Made by a program: the position numbers and the translations under genes. The notes beneath the pieces were generated by a model. That model had not been told where the DNA came from. It did no database searches and saw nothing but the letters and a program-made list of their open reading frames with translations. 6,470 bases of DNA from Geobacter sp. (lineage in GTDB: Bacteria > Desulfobacterota > Desulfuromonadia > Geobacterales > Geobacteraceae). The DNA is taken from NCBI GenBank assembly GCA_003857395.1, contig RPRC01000291.1, positions 1-6,470 on the forward strand, in the 5' to 3' direction. Below are positions 1 to 6,285 of this stretch, one piece after another (the first letter of the stretch is position 1; the number at the start of each line of letters is the position of its first letter).

Positions 1-36
1 GAAAAGCACCCTGGGATGAGTGAAGAGAAATCGAAT

Positions 37-848
37 TTATGATCCTTTTCTCATCAACCTGCCAAGCTCCACTATCAGTCCTTTGACATCAAACGGTTTG
101 GATACCGCGCCACTGAAACCATAGCCGCGATAGTCGGCAACAACAGGATCGTTCGAATAACCGCTGGACACAATCAACAAGGCGTCCGGGTCGATTTCAA
201 GGAGCAGGCCGGCGGCCTCTTTGCCGCCCATGGCACCGGGAATGGTCAGGTCCAGGATGACGGCGTCAAAGGGCAGACCCTGCTCACCTGCCGCGCGGAA
301 CATTTCAACGGCCGCCGTGCCGTCAGCGCAGCTCTCCACCTGATATCCTGCGAACTGGAGGATTTCCGTTGCAATTTCACGAATGAGAGCTTCGTCATCC
401 ATGATGAGAATTCTGCCGCTTCCCGTTAGTTCAAGTGCAGTCATATCTGGCTCACTTTCCAGCTTTCCGCACGGTTGGGCGGGGAGAAACAGTGTCACGC
501 AGCTTCCCACTCCTGCGGTAGATGATGCCTCCACAGCACCTCCATGCCGTTTGACAATGGAGTAGACCGACGCAAGCCCCAAGCCGGTTCCCTCCGTCTT
601 TGTCGTAAAATACGGGTCAAAGATCCTGCCCAGGTTATCCAGGGGTATGCCGCATCCGCGATCTTCCATGGCAATCATGAGGTAAGTCCCCGACGACAAC
701 AGATAAGCATTTTGAGAAGCAAGCGTCTCATTTCGGGCAGTCATCGTTACCAGTCCGCCATCGGGCATTGCCTGGATTGCGTTAATCAGGACATTGTGCA
801 GGACCTGGTTGATCTGGCCGCTATCAGCTTCAATGCTCCAGAGATCAT
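37..848 (-). other. Intact HATPase + receiver segment of the broken kinase
   Basis: This is the part of the broken kinase that still reads in one frame. It holds the HATPase_c domain from DDLWSIEADSG through GTGLGLASVYSIVKRHGG (about 460-848) and a full receiver domain (about 45-420) with the acidic MDDE pair, the LDLTIPG phosphorylation site, SSGYS and SKPF. An ATG at 1042-1044 lies in the same frame, so automatic callers will propose a 335-codon protein. Its first 50 or so residues (MSSHRQVFAGL onward) are an out-of-frame reading of the HisKA region and have no meaning as protein. I see no ribosome binding site giving a sensible start within the HATPase part, so independent expression is doubtful. 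Confidence 0.75.
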
Positions 849-1569
849 CGGAAGATCGATGACAGCTTTCACATTGGACCCGCGCAAGACAAAAGATACC
901 GTTTCTCTGATAAGATGTCCGGCATCGATCAACTTTTTGATCGGCTCTCCGCCGCGCGCAAAGGTCAGTAATTGCTGTGTCAGCCTGGTTGCCCGAACTG
1001 CCGCTTTCTCGCAATCCAGCAAATACCTGGCGATGGGATGACATGGTTCGAGCCGAGCGTTTGCCAGGGAAAGATTGCCGAGAATTCCGGTCAGGATGTT
1101 GTTGAAGTCGTGAGCTATTCCACCAGCCAGGACTCCCAGGGAATCAAGCTTGTGGGCCTTGATCAGTTCGTCCTGCAGCCTCTTTCAGTCCGTGATGTCG
1201 CGGGCAATCACCTGGAGGACGTTTTCCCCTCGAAAAGTCAAGGGAACCGAGGCGACCTCAACCGGCACCGTTGAGCCATCGAGCTTGTCGACCAGCAAGA
1301 TGCCGTCTATCGAGTTTTCCTGCTGCGTGGTAAGGACGATATTTTTAAACTCCAGTTCCTCCCTGGAGCGTCTCATCTCGGTTATATCCTGTACGGTCTG
1401 GATTACCGCTACTACATTTCCTCGCCTTGATAAATGTATTCGCCGTTTGTGAAAACGGCCGGGCAATACGCAGTGAAAGTTCCTTAACAATAAGAAAAAC
1501 AGCCTATACGACTACGAATATTACCGTTATTTTCCTTTTGACATTCCTTTTCATGGGATTCTCAAACAC
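37..1569 (-). pseudogene. Decayed hybrid sensor histidine kinase (PAS-HisKA-HATPase-receiver)
   Basis: Remnant of a two-component hybrid kinase, normally autophosphorylating a histidine and passing phosphate to its own receiver. Read leftward: a possible start (GTG 1567-1569 after AAGGA, or ATG 1552-1554) opens a basic, hydrophobic stretch (MKRNVKRKITVIFVVV, then AVFLIV) split by TAG at 1504-1506. The frame then changes near 1410-1440 to the end of a PAS-like unit (VVAVIQTVQDITE). A second PAS (ITTQQ-like start, IARDIT end) keeps only about 48 residues of some 115. TGA at 1185-1187 replaces the residue after RDITD. HisKA follows with box GGIAHDFNNIL (His codon 1110-1112). A one-base loss near 849-850 shifts the frame before the HATPase (N box NVLINAIQAM, DRGCGIP, GTGLGLA). 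The receiver, intact to TAA 37-39, has MDDE, phosphoacceptor Asp at 250-252 and Lys in SKPF at 97-99. Each domain is clear; the gene as a whole is not translatable. Sequencing error could explain single lesions, but hardly the PAS loss as well. Confidence 0.85.
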
Positions 1570-1605
1570 TGTCAGTTCCTTTTCGAAAATCGGCTCTACA
1601 TCCTG

Positions 1606-2967
1606 TCAGTTGGTCAGGGACTGTATGGGAGCGGGGATCCTGCCGCCGCGGGAAATGAATACCTCCGAACTGAAATTATGCACCGGCATGACCGGGGCGG
1701 TGCCGAGCAGGCCGCCGAACTCCACCATGTCCCCGACCTTGGTTCCCGGAGCGGGGATGATCCGTACGGCAGTAGTCTTTTTATTGATCATGCCGATGGC
1801 CATCTCATCGGCAATGATGGCCGAGATGGTAGAGGCCGGCGTATCTCCGGGCACGGCAATCATGTCCAACCCGACCGAACAGACACAGGTCATGGCTTCC
1901 AGTTTATCCAGGGTGAGGGAACCGCGCTGAACCGCACGAATCATGCCCTCATCCTCGCTCACCGGTATAAACGCGCCGCTCAAACCTCCCACCGAAGAAG
2001 ATGCCATGGAGCCACCCTTTTTAACAGCATCGTTGAGCAGGGCCAATGCGGCAGTGGTGCCGTGCGTCCCGCAGCTTTCCAGGCCCATGGCTTCCAGAAT
2101 AGCAGCCACGCTGTCGCCTACGGCCGGAGTCGGTGCCAGGGACAGATCGAGCACGCCGAACTGGGCGTTGAGGCGACGGGCCACCTCTTTACCCACCATT
2201 TCACCCATGCGGGTGATCTTGAAGGCGGTCTTTTTGATGCATTCCGAGATCTCTCCGAGATTGGGGTTCTGCAGTGCCCGGACTGCGGCATTGACCACGC
2301 CGGGACCGCTGACACCGACATTGATCACACAATCCGGTTCGCCAATACCGTGAAAAGCGCCGGCCATAAAAGGATTGTCTTCAGGTGCATTGCAAAAGAT
2401 CACCAGCTTCGCACAGCCGATGCCCGCACGATCACGGGTCAACCCCGCCGTTTGCTTGACAATGTGCCCCATCATGGCCACGGCATCCATGTTAATGCCG
2501 GCCTTGGTGGTTGCAACGTTGATCGAGGAACAGACCTTATGCGTCGACGCCAGGGCCTGTGGAATCGAGTTGATGAGCTTTAAATCGCCGGGCGTCATGC
2601 CTTTTTGCACCAGGGCACTGAAACCGCCGATGAAATCGATGCCGGCTTCGTACGCAGCCCGATCAAGGGTTTCGGCCACGGCGCAGAAATCTTCCGCCTG
2701 ACAACTCTCCGCCACAATGGCAATAGGGGTAACGGAGATACGCTTGTTGATGATCGGAATACCGTAAAGGCGCTGGATGTCCTCGGTGGTCTTGACCAGG
2801 TTTTCAGCGCAGCGCAAGATGCGGTTATAAATATTCTTGTTGAAGACTGCGATATCAGGATGGCAGCAGCCGCGCAGGTTGATACCCATGGTAACAGTCC
2901 TGATATCGAGGTGCTCGTTGGTCACCATATTAATGGTTTCGAGGATCTCTTCCGGATGAATAAGCAT
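1606..2967 (-). CDS. UPF0210 (DUF711, 'PFL family') protein
   Basis: A full-length 453-residue member of the UPF0210 family, which is linked by fold to the pyruvate formate-lyase/ribonucleotide reductase type barrel but has no proven reaction. Family blocks visible in order: [18 protein letters not shown] (23-40), [12 protein letters not shown] (74-85), [20 protein letters not shown] (144-163), [20 protein letters not shown] (198-217), [16 protein letters not shown] (327-342), [20 protein letters not shown] (361-380), and the end [13 protein letters not shown]. Candidate reactive cysteines are C34, C35, C146, C361 and C363. There is no signal peptide or membrane segment, so it should be cytoplasmic. 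ATG is preceded by an AGGGGG ribosome site 7 bases away that touches the stop of the ACT gene, 12 bp upstream, so the two are almost surely translated from one mRNA. I see no damage. Family assignment is secure; function is open, with ligand-controlled metabolism inferred from the ACT partner. Confidence 0.97.
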   Translation of the reverse strand: MLIHPEEILETINMVTNEHLDIRTVTMGINLRGCCHPDIAVFNKNIYNRILRCAENLVKTTEDIQRLYGIPIINKRISVTPIAIVAESCQAEDFCAVAETLDRAAYEAGIDFIGGFSALVQKGMTPGDLKLINSIPQALASTHKVCSSINVATTKAGINMDAVAMMGHIVKQTAGLTRDRAGIGCAKLVIFCNAPEDNPFMAGAFHGIGEPDCVINVGVSGPGVVNAAVRALQNPNLGEISECIKKTAFKITRMGEMVGKEVARRLNAQFGVLDLSLAPTPAVGDSVAAILEAMGLESCGTHGTTAALALLNDAVKKGGSMASSSVGGLSGAFIPVSEDEGMIRAVQRGSLTLDKLEAMTCVCSVGLDMIAVPGDTPASTISAIIADEMAIGMINKKTTAVRIIPAPGTKVGDMVEFGGLLGTAPVMPVHNFSSEVFISRGGRIPAPIQSLTN

Positions 2968-2973
2968 GGTCGT

Positions 2974-2980
2974 GCCCCCT
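2974..2980 (-). promoter_or_regulatory. Ribosome binding site of the UPF0210 gene, abutting the ACT stop codon
   Basis: On the - strand the TAA stop of the ACT gene (2980-2982) runs directly into AGGGGG, followed by CACGACC-type spacing and ATG at 2965-2967. The purine block shares its first A with the stop codon. This fixes the UPF0210 start and supports translational coupling of the two genes. Confidence 0.7.
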
Positions 2981-3258
2981 TATATCCGGTGCATGAAGCG
3001 GAAAACATCTTCATGCTGCACGATTACCTGCACACCCAACTCCGTGCCGATCGCCGACATGGCTTCCTGGAAAGCTGTCAGATCAACGTTCTCGGACGCG
3101 ACTTCCGCCAGCATGATCATCGTAAACAGATCATCCATGAGGGTCTGCCTGATGTCCACGATATTAACCATATGCTCCGCCATGACCCGGCTGATGCCTG
3201 CCACGATACCAACTCTGTCCAACCCGATGACCGTGATTACAAAACGACGTGATGACAT
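2980..3258 (-). CDS. UPF0237 family ACT-domain protein
   Basis: A 92-residue stand-alone ACT-domain protein. ACT domains bind small ligands, usually amino acids, at dimer interfaces and regulate enzymes or transcription (compare GcvR). Seen here: the ACT start ITVIGLDRVGIVAGISRVMAE-type helix (8-28) with the DRxGIVA glycine turn, the strand NIVDIRQTLMDDLFTMIMLAE (32-52), and the C-terminal family mark VQHEDVFRFMHRI (79-92). Length equals that of the UPF0237 family. The start ATG at 3256-3258 has an AAGGGA site 6-7 bases upstream. It is the first gene of the pair with UPF0210, and the same gene order recurs in many bacteria and archaea. It probably acts as the ligand sensor for UPF0210 and is cytoplasmic. 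Which ligand it binds cannot be told from the sequence. Confidence 0.95.
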   Translation of the reverse strand: MSSRRFVITVIGLDRVGIVAGISRVMAEHMVNIVDIRQTLMDDLFTMIMLAEVASENVDLTAFQEAMSAIGTELGVQVIVQHEDVFRFMHRI

Positions 3259-3352
3259 GTATTTTCCCTTTTTGTTTGATAGTTAAAAAAAACTGCCACT
3301 GTGCGGAATGACGCTCGTACCCTGGAGCATCGTAAGACCGAAGCGAGAGCAT
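3164..3352 (-). other. Possible leader ORF with strong Shine-Dalgarno overlapping the ACT start
   Basis: An ATG at 3350-3352 follows GGAGG by 7 bases, the best ribosome site in the window. The 62-codon frame begins MLSLRSYDAPGYERHSAQWQ, crosses the ACT start codon out of frame and stops inside the ACT gene. The part beyond the ACT start is only a shadow of that gene. The upstream 31 codons resemble no family I know. It may be a leader whose translation affects ACT initiation, or the match to GGAGG may be chance. Confidence 0.2.
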
Positions 3353-3499
3353 AACAGATCCTCCGGAATTAATAAATAGCAGGAAACAGCCTGATCGGAG
3401 CCTGCGCGTTGCTCCTGGTCGGCTTGCTGGCACATTTCGGGGAGAGGTCGGGTCTGACGGGAACGTGGCAGACAGTGAAATAATTCCTGACAGGTCTCG
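3259..3499. other. Intergenic leader upstream of the ACT/UPF0210 pair
   Basis: This 241-bp gap separates the zinc-ribbon gene from the ACT gene and should hold the promoter of the ACT/UPF0210 unit if they are not read through from upstream. I find no clear -35/-10 pair; an AT-rich patch (TATTTATTAATT on the - strand, 3367-3379) is the best -10 region. An imperfect hairpin lies at 3393-3420, with GGAGC facing GCTCC across a 9-base loop, but no T run follows. A strong GGAGG (3360-3364) stands 7 bases before an ATG at 3350-3352 on the - strand; see the separate entry. No terminator with a T run can be placed after the zinc-ribbon gene. Confidence 0.5.
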
Positions 3500-3820
3500 T
3501 TACGTTCCTCGCAGGCTCTGGTCCGGCGGGCAACCGCATGCACCACAGGTGCAAATTCTCAAGCCACATATGGCGCAGCCGGGATTCAGCGGGTCTCGTC
3601 CGTCAATCGTGGCACCACAGGCACTGCAGTCATAGCGGTAAAAGGAGAAATTGCAGTTGCGACAGACTCGCATCTGAATATCATCAGCTTTGGTAATGAC
3701 ATTGACAGAAGCGCAGATCAGGCAAATCGAGGCCATTTCCGGTTGATTCCTGATGCCGTCGCGCTGTTTACGGTACTGTTTATACAGCTTTTCAGCAGTA
3801 TCCCGATCAAGTGCCTCCAT
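3500..3820 (-). CDS. Small cysteine-rich zinc-ribbon protein
   Basis: A 106-residue protein of unrecognised function. Residues 1-30 are charged and probably helical (MEALDRDTAEKLYKQYRKQR). The rest has 12 cysteines: CLIC (33-36) and CRNC (53-56) form one likely zinc ribbon, CSAC (65-68) and CAIC (82-85) a second, and the tail GLRICTCGACGCPPDQ adds C90, C92, C95 and C97, enough for a further metal site or a disulfide-prone tail. There is no signal peptide, so it should be cytoplasmic. The ATG (3818-3820) has GGGAG 7 bases upstream. It lies 91 bp after the TatD gene on the same strand. Such double ribbons serve in nucleic-acid or protein binding, but nothing here decides which. That it is a real gene is supported by the paired CxxC spacing and the ribosome site. 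Confidence 0.8.
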   Translation of the reverse strand: MEALDRDTAEKLYKQYRKQRDGIRNQPEMASICLICASVNVITKADDIQMRVCRNCNFSFYRYDCSACGATIDGRDPLNPGCAICGLRICTCGACGCPPDQSLRGT

Positions 3821-3911
3821 GCATATTCTCCCATTGTTCAGATTCTATTTTGAAAAAAGTACCGCTAAAGCCTATTGATCTCGTTCATCCCAAACGTAAA
3901 AGCTCTCGCTT

Positions 3912-4697
3912 TCACACGACAGGCAGAGGCACTGATCCGTCTCCGCCACTAACGTCTCTCTGTTCTCCAAAAAAATCCAGCCAATTGCGCCACAACCTGT
4001 TTTCAAGTTCACTGCTGGTCATGCCCTTGATCACCGCGACCTTCTCCAGGATTTTCAGGAGCAGATCAGGCATGCCGATTTCTTTTGCAAGCCAGCGATA
4101 GCCATCAGGATTATCAGTCTCCAGCAGAATACGGTCCAGAGGTAAAATCTCGGCAATACCGGGGTATTTTCGCGGATTGAGCACATCTACTCCAACGGTG
4201 AAGTAACAGCCGGCAGCCAAATACTCTTCTACCAGGCTGACCGGACCTGCGTACCAATGGATAATCGACCGGCCGATCCCGTAGCGCCGCAACATTTCCA
4301 GCATTTCAAGGTCGGCACCCCTGGTGTGCAGATTCATCGGCTTTGACAGACGCTGTGCCCAGGAGCATTCATATTCGAAAACCTTCAGCTGGCCGGGATA
4401 CAGTTCCTTGTCTTTCACATAATGGAAATCAAGTCCTGCTTCACCTATAACCGGAGTTTTCTGCAAAAAGCCGTCAAGCTCGTGCAGCCGGTCCGTGTAG
4501 CGCGCAGCCTCCCAGGGATGGATGCCGAAGGTCGGGATAATCAGAGGACAGGAACGAGCCAGCTCCAGCGTTTTCCAGTAGGAAGGAACATCCATGGCAA
4601 CCGCCATGGTCAGAATACGGAGTTTCTCAATCTGGTTCAGTGCCTCGGACCAGGCATCAGTATACCAATCAAGATGCGCATGTGCATCAACCAGCAT
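3912..4697 (-). CDS. TatD-family metal-dependent hydrolase
   Basis: A 261-residue TIM-barrel hydrolase of the TatD group, which includes metal-dependent DNases. Metal ligands are all present: H6 and H8 (DAHAHLD), E86 (VIGEAGLDFHY), H124 (NLHTRGA), H147 (IIHWYAGP) and D195 (LLETDNPDGY). The GIHPWEA block at 58-64 is also typical. Length equals the family norm. Some blocks drift from the usual consensus: HWYAGP where most have HCFSG, and TDNPDGYRWL where most have TDxPYL or similar, so it may belong to a divergent subfamily with another substrate. No signal peptide is seen. The ATG (4695-4697) follows a GAGGAGAGGGA purine tract. It begins 40 bp after the lipoprotein gene and 91 bp before the zinc-ribbon gene. 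Family call is firm; DNase activity is an inference. Confidence 0.93.
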   Translation of the reverse strand: MLVDAHAHLDWYTDAWSEALNQIEKLRILTMAVAMDVPSYWKTLELARSCPLIIPTFGIHPWEAARYTDRLHELDGFLQKTPVIGEAGLDFHYVKDKELYPGQLKVFEYECSWAQRLSKPMNLHTRGADLEMLEMLRRYGIGRSIIHWYAGPVSLVEEYLAAGCYFTVGVDVLNPRKYPGIAEILPLDRILLETDNPDGYRWLAKEIGMPDLLLKILEKVAVIKGMTSSELENRLWRNWLDFFGEQRDVSGGDGSVPLPVV

Positions 4698-4737
4698 TCC
4701 CTCTCCTCATGGACAACTTCCGTACGGTACTTCAGCG

Positions 4738-6105
4738 CTACCGGGAAGTGCATCTATCGCTCAGAATGAGCATGCTGCTGACCTTTTCCAGAAGCGAACC
4801 AGTTGCGAGGGACAGCTCGCTGCCGGGAGTCAGGGTACTGATGATGGCTTTACCGACAACCAGTTTCACCTCGCACCCCTCCCGGTCTTTTACTTTGACT
4901 TTCCACAGGGAGTGAAAAATTAGTGCTTTGCCATCCCTGGATCCCAGATAGAGCATGATATGGCCGTTCATGTGGATAATGGTCAGGAAGGGAACGCCCT
5001 TTTCACGGATGAAACGCTCTTTTTCCGCAGGGCTCAGGCCGGAAAAAGAAATGCCTTTGCCGGAATGTATCTGGTTGTAGGAGCCCCTCGGCAGCCATAT
5101 CCCGAATGGCAGATAGAAATCCCGCATGAGAGCGGAACAGTCCCTGCCCTGAAAATATTCCCCCCAGCCGTATGACTTGCCGATCAGCTCGTCGCCGATC
5201 ACTGTAATAGACTCTCCACCCACTTCCAACGGAAACCGTCTCGCCAAGTCCTTCGGCACCCGCACCTTTATTTCCCTCACCCCATTACCACTGGATGACA
5301 CGGCGACAAACACCTCATAGGCATCCTCGTATTCCCCGGCAAGTGGGAATATCGTTCCAACCCTGGCCCTCAGGGCAAGCTGCTCCTGCCCGTCCCGTAT
5401 CGGGGCAAAGTCCTTGACAACAACAACTTCGGCTTTTTTCATCCATTCTGCGGCCAGGCTTTCCTGGATGAGACCGATGTCGCGCAATGGGACCCAACCG
5501 TTGGCGTCGGCCGTTTCGGCAAAGGCCCATACTCCATCAGCGGAAACATGCAAAACCCTGACGGGTTCGTTCATCTTGAGGCCCGCATTCTGCAAGGCGT
5601 CAAAAGGAAAATCATCCGGTGTTACAAAAAATGGTTTTGTCGTTGGAAGGACTCTCAAGGAAGTGGGAACAATGGCAATCGCCATCAAATTCATTGCAGG
5701 AAAGCGATCCAGAGCGCAGTTCGTCAAAAGCTCCTCGAGAACCTTGTTGGGAACCTTCCTTTTGTTCTCCCCATACCAATCCCTCCCGGCATGCTCTTTC
5801 ATGGTCTGGATAGACCGGGGAATATCAGAAAGCGGCCCGCCTCCGCTCCACGGGGCATAATACTTGCGTCTGAATTCCGAAACCAGGGAATCGCGGCAAG
5901 CCTTGTCGAGAGGGGTGACAGGTAAAAACTTCGCGTAGACTCCGAAATCCTGGGGCAGCTTTCGCACATCTTCTATCTCATAATCAGGAGGAATATCGGC
6001 AACGACATATCCAGAGGCACTCTTGGCAACGAGTGATTTCTGACATGGAACGGAACAGGCTGATGCAATCATGGCAAACAAAGCAATATAAATGATTCGG
6101 ATCAA
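4738..6105 (-). CDS. SH3-domain NlpC/P60 (C40) peptidoglycan endopeptidase lipoprotein
   Basis: A 455-residue predicted lipoprotein that should cleave stem peptides of peptidoglycan, like gamma-D-glutamyl-diaminoacyl endopeptidases of the NlpC/P60 class. Signal peptide MIRIIYIALFAMIASAC ends at lipobox ASA|C with lipidated C17. Residues about 35-150 match the N-terminal helper region found in such proteins (SIQTMKEHAGRDWYGENKRK at 98-117). SH3-like segments follow at about 150-215 (VWAFAETADANGWVPLRDIG) and 225-285. The catalytic domain starts at about 295 with GKSYGWGE, then C323 in GRDCSALMRDF, H382 in HMNGHIMLYLG and H398 in FHSLWKV, giving a full Cys-His-His triad. The start is TTG at 6103-6105: an in-frame TAG lies two codons upstream, the first ATG (codon 12) would destroy the signal peptide, and AAAGGA stands just upstream. 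It probably sits in the periplasm on a membrane anchor. No defects seen. Confidence 0.92.
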   Translation of the reverse strand: MIRIIYIALFAMIASACSVPCQKSLVAKSASGYVVADIPPDYEIEDVRKLPQDFGVYAKFLPVTPLDKACRDSLVSEFRRKYYAPWSGGGPLSDIPRSIQTMKEHAGRDWYGENKRKVPNKVLEELLTNCALDRFPAMNLMAIAIVPTSLRVLPTTKPFFVTPDDFPFDALQNAGLKMNEPVRVLHVSADGVWAFAETADANGWVPLRDIGLIQESLAAEWMKKAEVVVVKDFAPIRDGQEQLALRARVGTIFPLAGEYEDAYEVFVAVSSSGNGVREIKVRVPKDLARRFPLEVGGESITVIGDELIGKSYGWGEYFQGRDCSALMRDFYLPFGIWLPRGSYNQIHSGKGISFSGLSPAEKERFIREKGVPFLTIIHMNGHIMLYLGSRDGKALIFHSLWKVKVKDREGCEVKLVVGKAIISTLTPGSELSLATGSLLEKVSSMLILSDRCTSR

Positions 6106-6117
6106 TGTCTATCCTTT
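6103..6117 (-). promoter_or_regulatory. TTG start and AAAGGA ribosome site of the lipoprotein gene
   Basis: On the - strand the sequence runs AAAGGATAGACATTG. AAAGGA provides the ribosome site, TAG is in frame and bars any longer protein, and TTG is the only nearby start that keeps the lipoprotein signal. This decides the start of the gene against the later ATG at codon 12. Confidence 0.75.
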
Positions 6118-6285
6118 CTTCGAAGCCATGTTTTTCCGCCGGACTGGATCAAGACTGCAGCGGATGAATTGATACGGGATAAAGCAGGACGACAGCTTGA
6201 CAGTCTGTTATAACGATTCGTCAGCGCACTATTCGACCTGCTGATCCGGTCAGGGCCGAAACATCAGGAGACATCCCGTTACTGA
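6106..6285. other. Divergent intergenic region
   Basis: These 180 bp lie between the leftward lipoprotein gene and the rightward ligase fragment. All frames are interrupted by stops and no conserved protein is visible. It should hold the promoter of the lipoprotein gene. The palindrome GTTATAAC at 6207-6214 contains TATAAC on both strands and is the best -10 candidate in either direction, but no -35 box sits at 16-18 bp. A small stem CTGA-TCCGG-TCAG occurs near 6241-6253. Confidence 0.4.

Noticed and set aside
1678..2583. Long + strand open frame of 301 codons opposite UPF0210
   Set aside because: It is the complement of a strongly conserved gene. Its translation is rich in His, Gly, Arg and Asp, shows no family motif, and has no ribosome site. 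It is a shadow.
2605..3252. Long + strand open frame opposite the ACT/UPF0210 junction
   Set aside because: It spans two well-supported - strand genes and their junction; its translation has no recognisable domain.
3393..3420. Hairpin upstream of the ACT gene as a riboswitch or attenuator
   Set aside because: It is a single imperfect stem with a mismatch on the transcribed strand, no alternative pairing and no T run. I could match it to no known riboswitch.
3898..3914. Hairpin AAAGC-GAGA-GCTTT just after the TatD stop as a terminator
   Set aside because: The stem is only 5 bp with two G-C pairs and the T run is four bases, mostly inside the stem. Too weak to call.
6115..6212. Short + strand reading ending LIRDKAGRQLDSLL before TAA as the end of a gene
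   Set aside because: Its upstream part is the opposite strand of the lipoprotein start, and the peptide is too short and not recognisable.
6197..6214. TTGACA followed by TATAAC on the + strand as a sigma-70 promoter for the ligase fragment
   Set aside because: The two boxes are only 6 bp apart, far from the 16-18 bp needed. The TGTTATAAC could be an extended -10, but there is no -35 at the right distance and the gene ahead looks dead.
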